Assembly (NCBI GenBank): GCA_902825985.1
Contig: CADEDC010000009.1
Location: 1 to 51,154, forward strand
Reading direction: 5' to 3'
DNA length: 51,154 bases
Origin: an uncultured Acidobacteriota bacterium
GTDB taxonomy: Bacteria; Acidobacteriota; Vicinamibacteria; Vicinamibacterales; CAVVIG01
The position numbers and the translations under genes are program-made. Positions 42,005-50,136 of the stretch are shown here, in pieces; positions within the stretch are counted from its first letter, which is position 1; each line of letters opens with the position of its first letter. The notes below the pieces were generated by a model. The model did no database searches. It saw only the letters and a list, made by a program, of their open reading frames with translations, and was not told the origin of the DNA.

Positions 42005-43486
42005 TCAGAGACTTGACGGCGGCACCTTCCCGAATATCTTCGGAGTCGGCATCCGCGCGCGGATCCGCTCGAGTTCGTCGACGGTGACGCGGTCAAGCCC
42101 TCGCGCCCGGCACGACGCTTCGACGTTCCTGACGACCATCCCCCGCACGAACGCCGGAATCCTCTTCATGCGCGCCGCGGCCTCATCCTCCCATGCGATG
42201 GTCGCGGGCGCTTCGGGACCGTACTCCATCGCGGGTGTGTCGCGGATGCCAGCGGCGGATGCCCCGCCGCGGATGGCAAGCAGAGGGGAACCGGTGAACT
42301 TCCCCGGGGTGTGGGTGCAGAGAGGGTCCTCGGCCATGAGATCTCCGGTCATCCCGTAGGCGCGGGCGCGGCAGCCCCCACAATGGCCGTTCATTTCGCA
42401 CTCCCCGCATCGGCCACCGAGCGAGGTGCGGCGGCGAACGTCGGCGAACAGCTCGGAGTTCGTCCACAGATCCGCGAGACTCGCCGTGCGAAGGCTGCCG
42501 GCGAACACCGGGAGGTAGGGGCAGGGAGTGACATCCCCATTCGGCCGGATCCCCATGTAGTGCGTCCCTGCCGGGCAGCCGCCGGCTCCGCCGGAGTACG
42601 TCCTGATGTGACCGGCAACCAGGTCGGCGGCCCCGCCAATCCCGGGGTCAACTCCGGCGCCGGACCGCTCGTCGACCGGTTCATCGAGGCCTCGGGAGCC
42701 ATCGTTGGCCCGCAGAGCGGCCGCGGGTGAGCCGGCATTCTCCAGAACGGTCTTGATGTAGTGCGGCGCGCACTTCGCGTTCACGAGCATTCGGCCGTCG
42801 TACTTCCGCTGGATCCGGTAGAGCGCGGCGAGAACCTCGTCGTACTGCGCGGCGGTCATGTCCGACACGAACTGCCCGCGCCCCGTCGGCACCAGGAAGT
42901 AGAGGTTCCAGACCTTCGCGGCGAGCCGCTCGTACGCGAAGTCGGCGATCGCATCGAGTTCGGCGACATTGTGCGAGCCCGCGGTGGTCTGCACGATGAA
43001 GGGGAGCCCGGTCCGGTTGAGGATTTCCGCTCCCTCCACCGTGTTCCGCCAGGCGCCCAGCACCCTCCGGAAGAGGTCGTGGCGGGCGGGATCGAGGGCA
43101 TCGAGTGAGAGGGACAGTCCCCGTGCTCCCGCTTCGGCCAGACGGCCGGCGACGTTCTCCGTGATACGCACACCGTTGGTGCCGACGACGACCCAGAGGC
43201 CACGCTCGGCGGCGCGGCGGACGATTTGCAGGATGTCGCGGCGCAGGAGCGGCTCGCCGCCGGTCAGGATCGTCACGCACTCGGGTGCGAAGGCGGCGAT
43301 CTCGTCGATGACCTTGAAGCACTCCTCGGTGCCGAGCTCGCTCCTGTCCGCAAAGTTCTCGGTGCCGACGCGAGGGGCGCTGCCGGCGTCCAGATAGCAG
43401 TGCTCGCAGGCAAGGTTGCAGCGGTAGGTGAGATTCCAGGAGATGACGTAGGGCCGGGCAAACGGGATCGTGTTGAGCATGTCCAT
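42005..43486 (-). CDS. Radical SAM/SPASM protein with C-terminal PCP_red domain
   Basis: 493 aa. Radical SAM cluster CxxxCxxC at Cys23, Cys27, Cys30 (YRCNLACEHCY), GGEPL at 76-80 and a SPASM region with Cys239, 304, 322, 360, 363, 369, 372 and 390 for auxiliary Fe-S clusters. Overall it resembles the heme-modifying NirJ/AhbD group. An insertion of about 50 residues (250-300) interrupts the SPASM part. Residues 432-480 (WEDEAAARMKRIPAFVRGMV then NVEAS) are a PCP_red-like domain. The ATG at 43486 follows the next gene upstream by 31 bases. It may modify a heme or peptide for the neighbouring cytochromes. Confidence 0.85.
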   Translation of the reverse strand: MDMLNTIPFARPYVISWNLTYRCNLACEHCYLDAGSAPRVGTENFADRSELGTEECFKVIDEIAAFAPECVTILTGGEPLLRRDILQIVRRAAERGLWVVVGTNGVRITENVAGRLAEAGARGLSLSLDALDPARHDLFRRVLGAWRNTVEGAEILNRTGLPFIVQTTAGSHNVAELDAIADFAYERLAAKVWNLYFLVPTGRGQFVSDMTAAQYDEVLAALYRIQRKYDGRMLVNAKCAPHYIKTVLENAGSPAAALRANDGSRGLDEPVDERSGAGVDPGIGGAADLVAGHIRTYSGGAGGCPAGTHYMGIRPNGDVTPCPYLPVFAGSLRTASLADLWTNSELFADVRRRTSLGGRCGECEMNGHCGGCRARAYGMTGDLMAEDPLCTHTPGKFTGSPLLAIRGGASAAGIRDTPAMEYGPEAPATIAWEDEAAARMKRIPAFVRGMVVRNVEASCRARGLDRVTVDELERIRARMPTPKIFGKVPPSSL

Positions 43487-43517
43487 CTCGATCTGACGTT
43501 CGTTCAAGCGACCCGCG

Positions 43518-44054
43518 TCACATGCCGAAGAAGTCCTTCGCGGCGTCGAGAACCCGTTCGTCCACTTCCGAAGCCCCCAAATCCCGCGCGAACTTCTCGA
43601 TGCCGGTCCGCGCCATGGGGCGAACGAACGCAGGGATGTTCGCGAGCCGGGCCTCTGCTGCGGATGTCCAGCGAACCGTGTCGGGTGCGCGGCGTTCTGC
43701 GGCATCAGCACCGGTCGAGGCGATAACGCCGGGCTCGTTCGTCTCGTCGGCCGCCGGGATCATCGCCTTGAACGGGCACCGGCCGCCCGCTTCTCCGGCC
43801 GCTCCGGCGACGCTTCCGGTGGCCGCGTCGACGCCGGCCTCCGCTCCGCCGACAGCGGCGGCCCCGGCGCCGGAGTCCGGTCCAATCCGGACGCCGAGCG
43901 ACTGGACGAGCTGCGTCTCGAACGGATTGGTCAGCATCGCCATCTCGTAGCCGCACTCGGGGCACTCATACACGACCGAGAGCGACCCGCGGTCGGGCGG
44001 ACCGACGGCCTGGAGCTTCATCGGGCTGTCGCAGGGCACGCAGAGGAACTTCAT
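43518..44054 (-). CDS. Zinc-ribbon protein with C-terminal PCP_red domain
   Basis: 178 aa. N-terminal CxxC...CxxC ribbon (Cys5, Cys8, Cys31, Cys34), a Gly/Ala-rich linker (about 58-92), one further Cys93 (GGRCPFKAMIP) and at 127-178 a PCP_red domain (VRWTSAAEARLANIPAFVRP then MARTGIEKFARDLG). No catalytic residues are evident, so it may be an adaptor that brings something to the same partner as the other PCP_red proteins. The ATG overlaps the Mrp stop by four bases. Confidence 0.8.
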   Translation of the reverse strand: MKFLCVPCDSPMKLQAVGPPDRGSLSVVYECPECGYEMAMLTNPFETQLVQSLGVRIGPDSGAGAAAVGGAEAGVDAATGSVAGAAGEAGGRCPFKAMIPAADETNEPGVIASTGADAAERRAPDTVRWTSAAEARLANIPAFVRPMARTGIEKFARDLGASEVDERVLDAAKDFFGM

Positions 44055-44935
44055 CGAGAAGGCTCCATTGGCGGTTCGAGGCTGTCCATGAGTTGCTGCG
44101 CGACCCGATCCAGTGCTCGGCCGACCGGGCTCGCAGGCAGATCCGCGAGCGGGATGCCCTGGTCGCAGTGTCGGGCGAGGTCGGGGTCGAACGGGACGGT
44201 GCCCAGGCAGGGAATGTCGAGGCCCGAGGATTCGGGCGAAGCAAAGAGCGGCTTGACGGCGTCGCAATCGCGGCAGTAGTAGCCGCTCATGTTCTCGACG
44301 TACCCGAGAATGCGGTTCGGTCCCTTCGACAGCGCGACCACCGAGCGGGCGACGACCCCGCGTGACACCTCTGAAGGGATCGTCACGAGCACGAACGAGG
44401 TCCGCGGTCCGAGAAAATCGGCGTACTGGACCGTCCGCTCGGCTCCCGGCGGCAGATCGAACATCAGCAGATCGAGCGCGCCCCACTCGAAGGACCGCAG
44501 GATCTCGCTGAGGAGCGAGAACTCCCTCGTGGCACGCCAGGTATGGGACTCGCCGTGCGCGGCGCTCTCGAACTCGAGCGCCTGCGATTCAGGGATCAGC
44601 GAGCCCATCGAGAAGACCGCGATGCCATTGCTCGTTCGCGGAAGCGCGACCTTGTGGCGACCCGGCACGAAAAGCGCCCCCTGGACACCCGCCATCCGGG
44701 CTTGTGAGGGGCCGTTGAAGTCCGCGTCGAGAATGGCAATCCGCAGCCCGCGGGCCCGCAGGGCGCCGGCGAGATGCAGCGTCAACGTGCTCTTGCCGAC
44801 GCCGCCCTTGCCGGATCCGACGGCCACGAGATGGCGCACCCCGGTGAGCCCGTCCGTGATGCGGCTGCGCTGCTCAGCGACCTGCTCGAGGATTCGTGAC
44901 CCTCCGTCGCCGCCGATGTCGTGGTAGCCCTTCAT
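44051..44935 (-). CDS. Mrp/NBP35-type P-loop ATPase (Fe-S carrier)
   Basis: 294 aa. Deviant Walker A VGSGKGGVGKST at 39-50, the LDADFNGPSQARM segment, DLPPGAERT and near the C-terminus ENMSGYYCRDCD with the Cys221-Cys224 pair that holds a bridging Fe-S cluster in Mrp/ApbC. It should carry or deliver Fe-S clusters. An extra sequence at about 105-140 is longer than in standard Mrp. It heads the operon Mrp - zinc-ribbon PCP_red - radical SAM PCP_red and is a likely Fe-S supplier for the latter. Confidence 0.88.
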   Translation of the reverse strand: MKGYHDIGGDGGSRILEQVAEQRSRITDGLTGVRHLVAVGSGKGGVGKSTLTLHLAGALRARGLRIAILDADFNGPSQARMAGVQGALFVPGRHKVALPRTSNGIAVFSMGSLIPESQALEFESAAHGESHTWRATREFSLLSEILRSFEWGALDLLMFDLPPGAERTVQYADFLGPRTSFVLVTIPSEVSRGVVARSVVALSKGPNRILGYVENMSGYYCRDCDAVKPLFASPESSGLDIPCLGTVPFDPDLARHCDQGIPLADLPASPVGRALDRVAQQLMDSLEPPMEPSR

Positions 44936-45046
44936 CGTTCAGTGGTTCCGAGGGCTGATAGCTTACACCGTCGCGGCCGCCCCGGACGAGGCGACAGGGG
45001 GACTGCAGCTTGCACTGCAGCTCGTCGTACGGGAGGGGGCTGGGCC

Positions 45047-45256
45047 ATGGACATCTGGACTGTCGCAATCGTCATCGCGCTCTGCATCGGGCTGTGGGTT
45101 CCGTATTTCATCGTATACATCCGCCGCGGGAAGGCGCGCGGGCACACCTGGTTCACCTGGAGGAAGCCACGGGGTCATTCGGACATCGGTCCGGACATCG
45201 GAGGGCCCCGACCAACCCGACCGGGCAAGGACGAGGCGATGGGAGCCCGCCACTGA
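45047..45256 (+). CDS. Small single-span membrane protein
   Basis: 69 aa from an ATG with GGGAGGGGG upstream. One hydrophobic segment (about 5-27, IWTVAIVIALCIGLWVPYF), then a basic cytoplasmic-like tail (RRGKARGHTWFTWRKP). No family recognised. It stands alone on the plus strand between the Mrp operon (start 44935) and the GNAT stop (45321). Confidence 0.5.
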   Translation: MDIWTVAIVIALCIGLWVPYFIVYIRRGKARGHTWFTWRKPRGHSDIGPDIGGPRPTRPGKDEAMGARH

Positions 45257-45320
45257 TGGCGTTGGAGCCCGCCACCGGCGGGATTGAGCCCTGGAGTTCG
45301 TCACGTTCGCAGAGGTTTGC

Positions 45321-46238
45321 TCAGGCGGACCGCGCCTTGGCTGCATAAAGGAAGTGGCTCTCGGCGGTTCTGAAGCCGAGCGCCTCCAGCAGCCCGTCCG
45401 GGAACTCTTCCGGGTGAACCTTCGAGAACCGGACGGTTCTCGGATCTCGCTGACGGAAGCGACCGAGCAGCCGTCTCAGTCGAGCGCCGCCGTCGTCCAT
45501 CGACGAACGAAGCGCCACGAGCTCCACAGGCGGCGGGTCGGCTCGCGGGCCGGTCTCCGTGTGTCCCTCGGGTTCCACCCCCGGCTCCCGATATAGCAGG
45601 TAGGCCTCGATCCGTTCCTCGGACGAGACGGCCAGTCCTGCGATCTGGTCCTTCCTTGCCGTGACCGTCTCGACCGAGCGGGCCCAGGCCGGCGCGCGAG
45701 TCTCCTCGAGGAGCCCATTGGCGACGAGGTCGTCGACGGTCACCGGGATCACGAACCGGCCGGCGTGCTCGTCGGACGCCATCTCCCCGGCTTCCGGGGC
45801 ATCGGCCGCTGCCGGCAGGACGTAGTCGGTAAGCAGGGCTTCGTGGACAAACCCGCTGGTCTTGAACAGCTCACAGGCAGGCGTGAGAACGGCCGGCACC
45901 TCGACGGTGATTCGGGGCGGTCCGATAATCGCGAGTTTCGACCCGAGCGACGCGAGCAGGTGACGGGCATGCCCCTGCCGCCGATGGTCCGGATGTACGG
46001 CGATCTTGTGGACCAGGGTCCCTGAAGTGCGCTTGGCGCCGATCAGGATGCCGACCGGATCGGATCCCGAGAAGGCGACCATGCAGCTGCTGCACCAGAC
46101 CTGGAGGTCGCGAATCGATCGCTTGAAGGCAGCCGAGGTCATCGGCGGCTCATCGGGGAACGACGGAGACCAGCAGCGGTTCAGCGCATCGACAAGGAGC
46201 GCCACGTCGTCGGTGCGGCAGAACCGGTACGCCGACAT
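45321..46238 (-). CDS. Double GNAT-fold acetyltransferase
   Basis: 305 aa. The first GNAT domain (about 1-140) has the acetyl-CoA loop HPDHRRQGHARHLLA and PACELFKTSGF. The second half (about 165-300) is a weaker GNAT-like fold ending PDGLLEALGFRTAESHFLYA. Such tandem GNATs act on small amines or proteins; the target is unknown. It begins 28 bases after the USP-PCP_red gene and is the last gene of that operon. Confidence 0.72.
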   Translation of the reverse strand: MSAYRFCRTDDVALLVDALNRCWSPSFPDEPPMTSAAFKRSIRDLQVWCSSCMVAFSGSDPVGILIGAKRTSGTLVHKIAVHPDHRRQGHARHLLASLGSKLAIIGPPRITVEVPAVLTPACELFKTSGFVHEALLTDYVLPAAADAPEAGEMASDEHAGRFVIPVTVDDLVANGLLEETRAPAWARSVETVTARKDQIAGLAVSSEERIEAYLLYREPGVEPEGHTETGPRADPPPVELVALRSSMDDGGARLRRLLGRFRQRDPRTVRFSKVHPEEFPDGLLEALGFRTAESHFLYAAKARSA

Positions 46239-46266
46239 CCCGTGGCACCCTCCGTCTCCGGATCAA

Positions 46267-48351
46267 TCAGTCCTGGCGTGAACTCGCCGACAGCGCTCTC
46301 ACCTCGTTGAGATAGCCACCATTCGCCGCGGGCTCCTGCCTGGAAGCCGCGACCTCGCTCCGGCCCGAAGCACCTGCCCCGGAGACCGCAGCCGGGGACA
46401 TCGCTGGCGCCGCGCCAGTGCCTGTGCCGGCCGACGACGGCGCTGAATAGGTCGCCATCATCTCAGCCATCATCTGTTTGCCGATCTCGATTCCGTCCTC
46501 GACGAGTGTGAGGTCAATCGCCGCGGCGGCCCGCTCCTGTGCCAGCGCTTCGATCCGCTCCTGCGTCTTGCCCCGCATGAAGCCGGCGGGGACGCGGAAG
46601 ATCCTCTGCACCGCCTCGTCGGTCCAGTCGAATGTCGAGATCAGCGGGTTCTTCCGGTCGTCACGCGCCACCAGTCTGGCGTCGCTCACGGCACCGCCGC
46701 TGGTGCCGGCGTCGGTCGCGCGCGGTCGCGCCACGTCCGTGGACGGGGACTGGATGTCGAGCACCGCTCCTGTCTCCTCCTCGATCACCTGACGGGCGAA
46801 TTCGAGCGTGATCGTGTCGAGCCGCTTCATGCGGGCGCTCTTCTCGACACGCGCCTTGACGCGCCGGCGCTGATAGGCGTTCTTCATGGTCCAGAGGCCC
46901 TTCCTGGCCTCCTCTGTCCAGCGCAGCTTGCGCCCGTCGTAGGTGGTCTCCTCCTCGAGGCCCCCCTCTACTTCTGCGATCCTCTCGATCATCTCCCGGG
47001 AGATGACTTCGAAGTCCGTGGCGCCGCAGACGGTGCACTTCACGGCGCCGCTCTGCGTGGCGGTGACACCGCACGCCCGGCACATCGACACCGGGCCAGA
47101 CCGGGCCCGCTCGAGCGCCACCGCCTCGGCAAGCGCCTTGGTCGCGTTCGAGGCGCTCTTCGGCATGAAGCGGTCCATCGCTTCGTCAATCACCGCGCTG
47201 GTAACCACCGAGTGCCCCTTCTCGAGGGCCAGACGGAGGACACCGGTGCGAGCGATGCCCTTGACCTGCTCGGGAACGCGTGTCATCCGTTCCTCGGCTT
47301 CGGGTGTCCATCGAACGGTCTCCTCGGCGCGCACGTCGAGGCGTGGCACCTCGAGGCGGGTGGACAGGAGGACGTCACAGGGAGCGCCGCGAAGGATGTT
47401 CTCGACGTTGCTCCCGAGCGCCCGCTCCTCCTTCGAGCTGTGGACGCCGATCCGCCCCAGCACGAGGAGCCAGGGATTCGTCTTGCGCGCATGGTCGAGG
47501 ATTTTCTGGAAGGGCTTGCCGTCGAGCAACGTCTTCTTGATCGGAACACCCATCTCGGTGGCCATCCGCTCGCCGACTTCGAGATGAGACTGATAGATCT
47601 GCGCGAGCCCGGTGTCGATGATCTCCTCGTGAAGCTGGTTCTGCTCTTCGAAGCGGAAGACCTTCGCGGCCTGTTCGGTCAGGACGTTGACGATGCCGTT
47701 GAACACCGAGTAGTGCAGATAGGGGTCGTACACGGCGATCGTCTCGATCTTCTTGTTGAAGGCGCGGGCCAGATCGACGGCGGTCATGAACGCGCCGAAT
47801 GACTGGGGACTGCCGTCGATACCGACCAGGATCGTGTCCCGTTCGGGCTCGTCCGGCTCGGGCACGTGCTTGACCACCCAGACGTCGCGGTCGCACTGGC
47901 GGGCGACGCGTTCGCAAACCGAACCGATGACGCTGTCCTTGGACCGCCCGATTCCGAGAGCGCCGATGACGACCAGATCGTGGGCTGATCCCTCGAGATC
48001 CTTGAGGATCTCGGCGTGGTGCTTGCCATCCATCATCCGCGGCTCGAACTCAAGCTGCGACTCGCGACAGAGCCGCGACATGCCGTCGAGATAGCTGTCG
48101 GAGATGAGCTTGAGTCCCATCGTGATGAGGCTGTCGTGGATCTTCCGCTGGCGCTCGAGTTCCACCTCGTCGATGTACTCCTCGGGCAGGGTGTACTCCA
48201 TCTGCCTGAAGCGATAGTCGTGCAGCTTCGCCGCGTACACATGGCAGCCGGCCAGTTTCGCCGAATAGGCCTTGCCCAGGTCGACGGCGCAGGCGACGGC
48301 GCGGTTGGAGTAGTCCGAGTTGTCGACGGGGACGTAGATGCTCTTGTACAT
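46267..48351 (-). CDS. Tandem universal stress protein with zinc ribbon and three PCP_red domains
   Basis: 694 aa, far longer than usual USPs. USP 1 at 1-162 (GALGIGRSKDSVIGS marks the nucleotide loop) and USP 2 at 170-332 (ILVGIDGSPQSFGAFM; LGRIGVHSSKEERALGSNVE). PCP_red-like domain 1 at 346-395 (VRWTPEAEERMTRVP then VKGIART), a zinc ribbon with Cys424, 427, 439, 442, domain 2 at 476-525 (LRWTEEARKGLWTMKNAY; degenerate) and domain 3 at 575-632 (FDWTDEAVQRIFRVPAGFMR). The last 60 residues are Ala/Ser-rich. It looks like a nucleotide-responsive scaffold. GGAGAG precedes the ATG; 27 bases separate it from the cytochrome gene. Confidence 0.85.
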   Translation of the reverse strand: MYKSIYVPVDNSDYSNRAVACAVDLGKAYSAKLAGCHVYAAKLHDYRFRQMEYTLPEEYIDEVELERQRKIHDSLITMGLKLISDSYLDGMSRLCRESQLEFEPRMMDGKHHAEILKDLEGSAHDLVVIGALGIGRSKDSVIGSVCERVARQCDRDVWVVKHVPEPDEPERDTILVGIDGSPQSFGAFMTAVDLARAFNKKIETIAVYDPYLHYSVFNGIVNVLTEQAAKVFRFEEQNQLHEEIIDTGLAQIYQSHLEVGERMATEMGVPIKKTLLDGKPFQKILDHARKTNPWLLVLGRIGVHSSKEERALGSNVENILRGAPCDVLLSTRLEVPRLDVRAEETVRWTPEAEERMTRVPEQVKGIARTGVLRLALEKGHSVVTSAVIDEAMDRFMPKSASNATKALAEAVALERARSGPVSMCRACGVTATQSGAVKCTVCGATDFEVISREMIERIAEVEGGLEEETTYDGRKLRWTEEARKGLWTMKNAYQRRRVKARVEKSARMKRLDTITLEFARQVIEEETGAVLDIQSPSTDVARPRATDAGTSGGAVSDARLVARDDRKNPLISTFDWTDEAVQRIFRVPAGFMRGKTQERIEALAQERAAAAIDLTLVEDGIEIGKQMMAEMMATYSAPSSAGTGTGAAPAMSPAAVSGAGASGRSEVAASRQEPAANGGYLNEVRALSASSRQD

Positions 48352-48378
48352 GCGATCTCTCCGATGGCCTCAGGCAGC

Positions 48379-50136
48379 TCACGCTCGCGTGGCTGTCAGT
48401 TGGCTCGGCTCGTCGCCGAGCTCCGTGCGGGCGCGAGAACCGTTGCGCCACCGTACCCAGCCGATCAGGGCCAGCTCGATGACGAGAATGAAAAGTGCTG
48501 TCTGCACCATCGGCCCGACTGCCGATGGGACGACTTCTGGTTCGACGTAGATCGAGTACCAAGCCGTGAGCCCGCGGCGGTTGCCGCGCTCGCGCGAAAA
48601 CCCGTCCCACACCGAGAAGGCCACCGGCAGGAACTGGCCCTGGGCGAATGCCGCCCCCGAGGTCGCACGAAGGGGCCGCTTGAGGATCACCGACCACTCG
48701 CCCTGGTCGTAGGTCGCGACGCCGGTGAGGTCGCCGGTATCGTTGGGCTCGACCGACTCGCTTCCCCGGCCGGTCATCTGCAGCGGGTCGGGCCGGGCCA
48801 GATCGAAGAACCAGAGATCCACCGGGTTCTGGGCGTCGCCGTAAATGAAGTAGGGCTGGCGGGATCCGGCGGGCACCTGCGACGGAATCTGCACCGCAAC
48901 GGCATCCGAGAATTCCGAGGGCCGACTGGCCGGGGCCGTGTCCGGCTCGGCGAACGGGTCCGCGGCCACCTGACCCGCCGGGGGCTCGGCGATCTCCTGA
49001 TCGCCGAATGGGTTCGCGGACGGGTCGCCGCCACTTCCGCCACCGTCGGCCGGTGCCACGGCGCCGGCGGCCGGCTCCTCCTCTTCCTCGGTGGGCACTG
49101 GAAGCGTCGGCCCGTTGGTCCCCGTCTTCTCGGCGCTCATGTCGTGCCAGCGCAGGAGGAGGGCGATTGAATCGGCGTCGTAGATTGCCTGCACCGTGAC
49201 GCCGGTCACGGGCGGATGGAAGGACCGTCCCGGCTCCATGATCTGCCCGACGATAGGAAAGCGTGCCGGCGGTGCAGATGCGAAGCTCTCGGCCCCCTTC
49301 GCCAGATCGATCGCTTCCTCGACGTGCCGAGCGACGACGAGGTTCTCGTAGCCAGGCCCGTCAGCCGGCGAGAGGGAGGCGATGAAGTCGGTGATCGCCC
49401 AGCGCTGTTCGGCCGGGAGCGCCTCCTGGAACGACGGCATGGGCGTGCCGTTGAGTCCCGTGCTCATCGTTCTGAAGATGTCCTCGCGGGATGAACCGCC
49501 CCGGAACGTCCATCTCTGCGCAAGGTCGGCCGCACGTATCGGGTGGCCCCAGTCGTCGACGAGCGTCGGAGCCGAGGGTCCGTCACCGCGACCGAGCGTG
49601 CCGTGGCACTTGACGCAACCGTTCTCCTCGTAGAGCCGTTTCCCGAGCTCGACGGACTCGTTGGTGGCGTTGGGCCCGCTCTCCAGGGGAACCGGCTGAG
49701 GGACGTTCTCGGCGTTCGCGAAGTCGGCGGAGAACGTCTTGATGAAGTAGGCGAGATCCGACACTTCCTGGTCCGACAGGTTGGGCCAGGCCGGCATCGA
49801 CGTGTACGGCATCCCACGTCTGATGATGTTCACGAGGTCCTGGTGCGTCGGAAGCGCTCCGTTGGGCGTCGTACGGATCTTGAACTTGCCCGAGGTGAGG
49901 TCACGCGGCCGGGGCCTGAGGTGCGAGCTGGCGTAGCCCTCGCCGTCTCCCTTCTCGCCGTGGCACTGCGAGCAGTACTGGAGATAGAGCACCTTCCCCG
50001 ACTCCCGCTGGGCCTCGGTCCCCAGGTCGGGGCCCTGGGCGCGCACCGACTGCGTCGGCGCGGTGGTCAAGACGGAAATCAGCAGCAGCCCGGCCAGACA
50101 TCCAAGCGCGCGCGGTGCGGTGAGACAGGTGGTCAT
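48379..50136 (-). CDS. Diheme cytochrome c fused to an ethylbenzene-dehydrogenase-type heme domain
   Basis: 585 aa, with signal peptide (1-33). Two c-type heme sites: Cys55-x-x-Cys58-His59 and Cys174-x-x-Cys177-His178, each with Met candidates later (Met114, Met233). Residues about 265-535 are an EB_dh (PF09459-like) heme-b domain as in the gamma subunits of type II DMSO-reductase-family enzymes; its C-terminal VWDGFSRERGNRRGLTAWYS is typical. An acidic, Pro/Ala/Gly-rich insert at about 345-408 breaks it. One C-terminal membrane anchor (545-563). It is an electron-transfer protein in the periplasm. The ATG overlaps the upstream cytochrome stop by four bases. Confidence 0.85.
   Translation of the reverse strand: MTTCLTAPRALGCLAGLLLISVLTTAPTQSVRAQGPDLGTEAQRESGKVLYLQYCSQCHGEKGDGEGYASSHLRPRPRDLTSGKFKIRTTPNGALPTHQDLVNIIRRGMPYTSMPAWPNLSDQEVSDLAYFIKTFSADFANAENVPQPVPLESGPNATNESVELGKRLYEENGCVKCHGTLGRGDGPSAPTLVDDWGHPIRAADLAQRWTFRGGSSREDIFRTMSTGLNGTPMPSFQEALPAEQRWAITDFIASLSPADGPGYENLVVARHVEEAIDLAKGAESFASAPPARFPIVGQIMEPGRSFHPPVTGVTVQAIYDADSIALLLRWHDMSAEKTGTNGPTLPVPTEEEEEPAAGAVAPADGGGSGGDPSANPFGDQEIAEPPAGQVAADPFAEPDTAPASRPSEFSDAVAVQIPSQVPAGSRQPYFIYGDAQNPVDLWFFDLARPDPLQMTGRGSESVEPNDTGDLTGVATYDQGEWSVILKRPLRATSGAAFAQGQFLPVAFSVWDGFSRERGNRRGLTAWYSIYVEPEVVPSAVGPMVQTALFILVIELALIGWVRWRNGSRARTELGDEPSQLTATRA

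Noticed and set aside
42005-48351. Photosynthesis or chlorophyll gene cluster, suggested by PCP_red
   Set aside because: No bchB catalytic part, bchN, bchL or other pigment gene is present; only the small terminal domain is shared.
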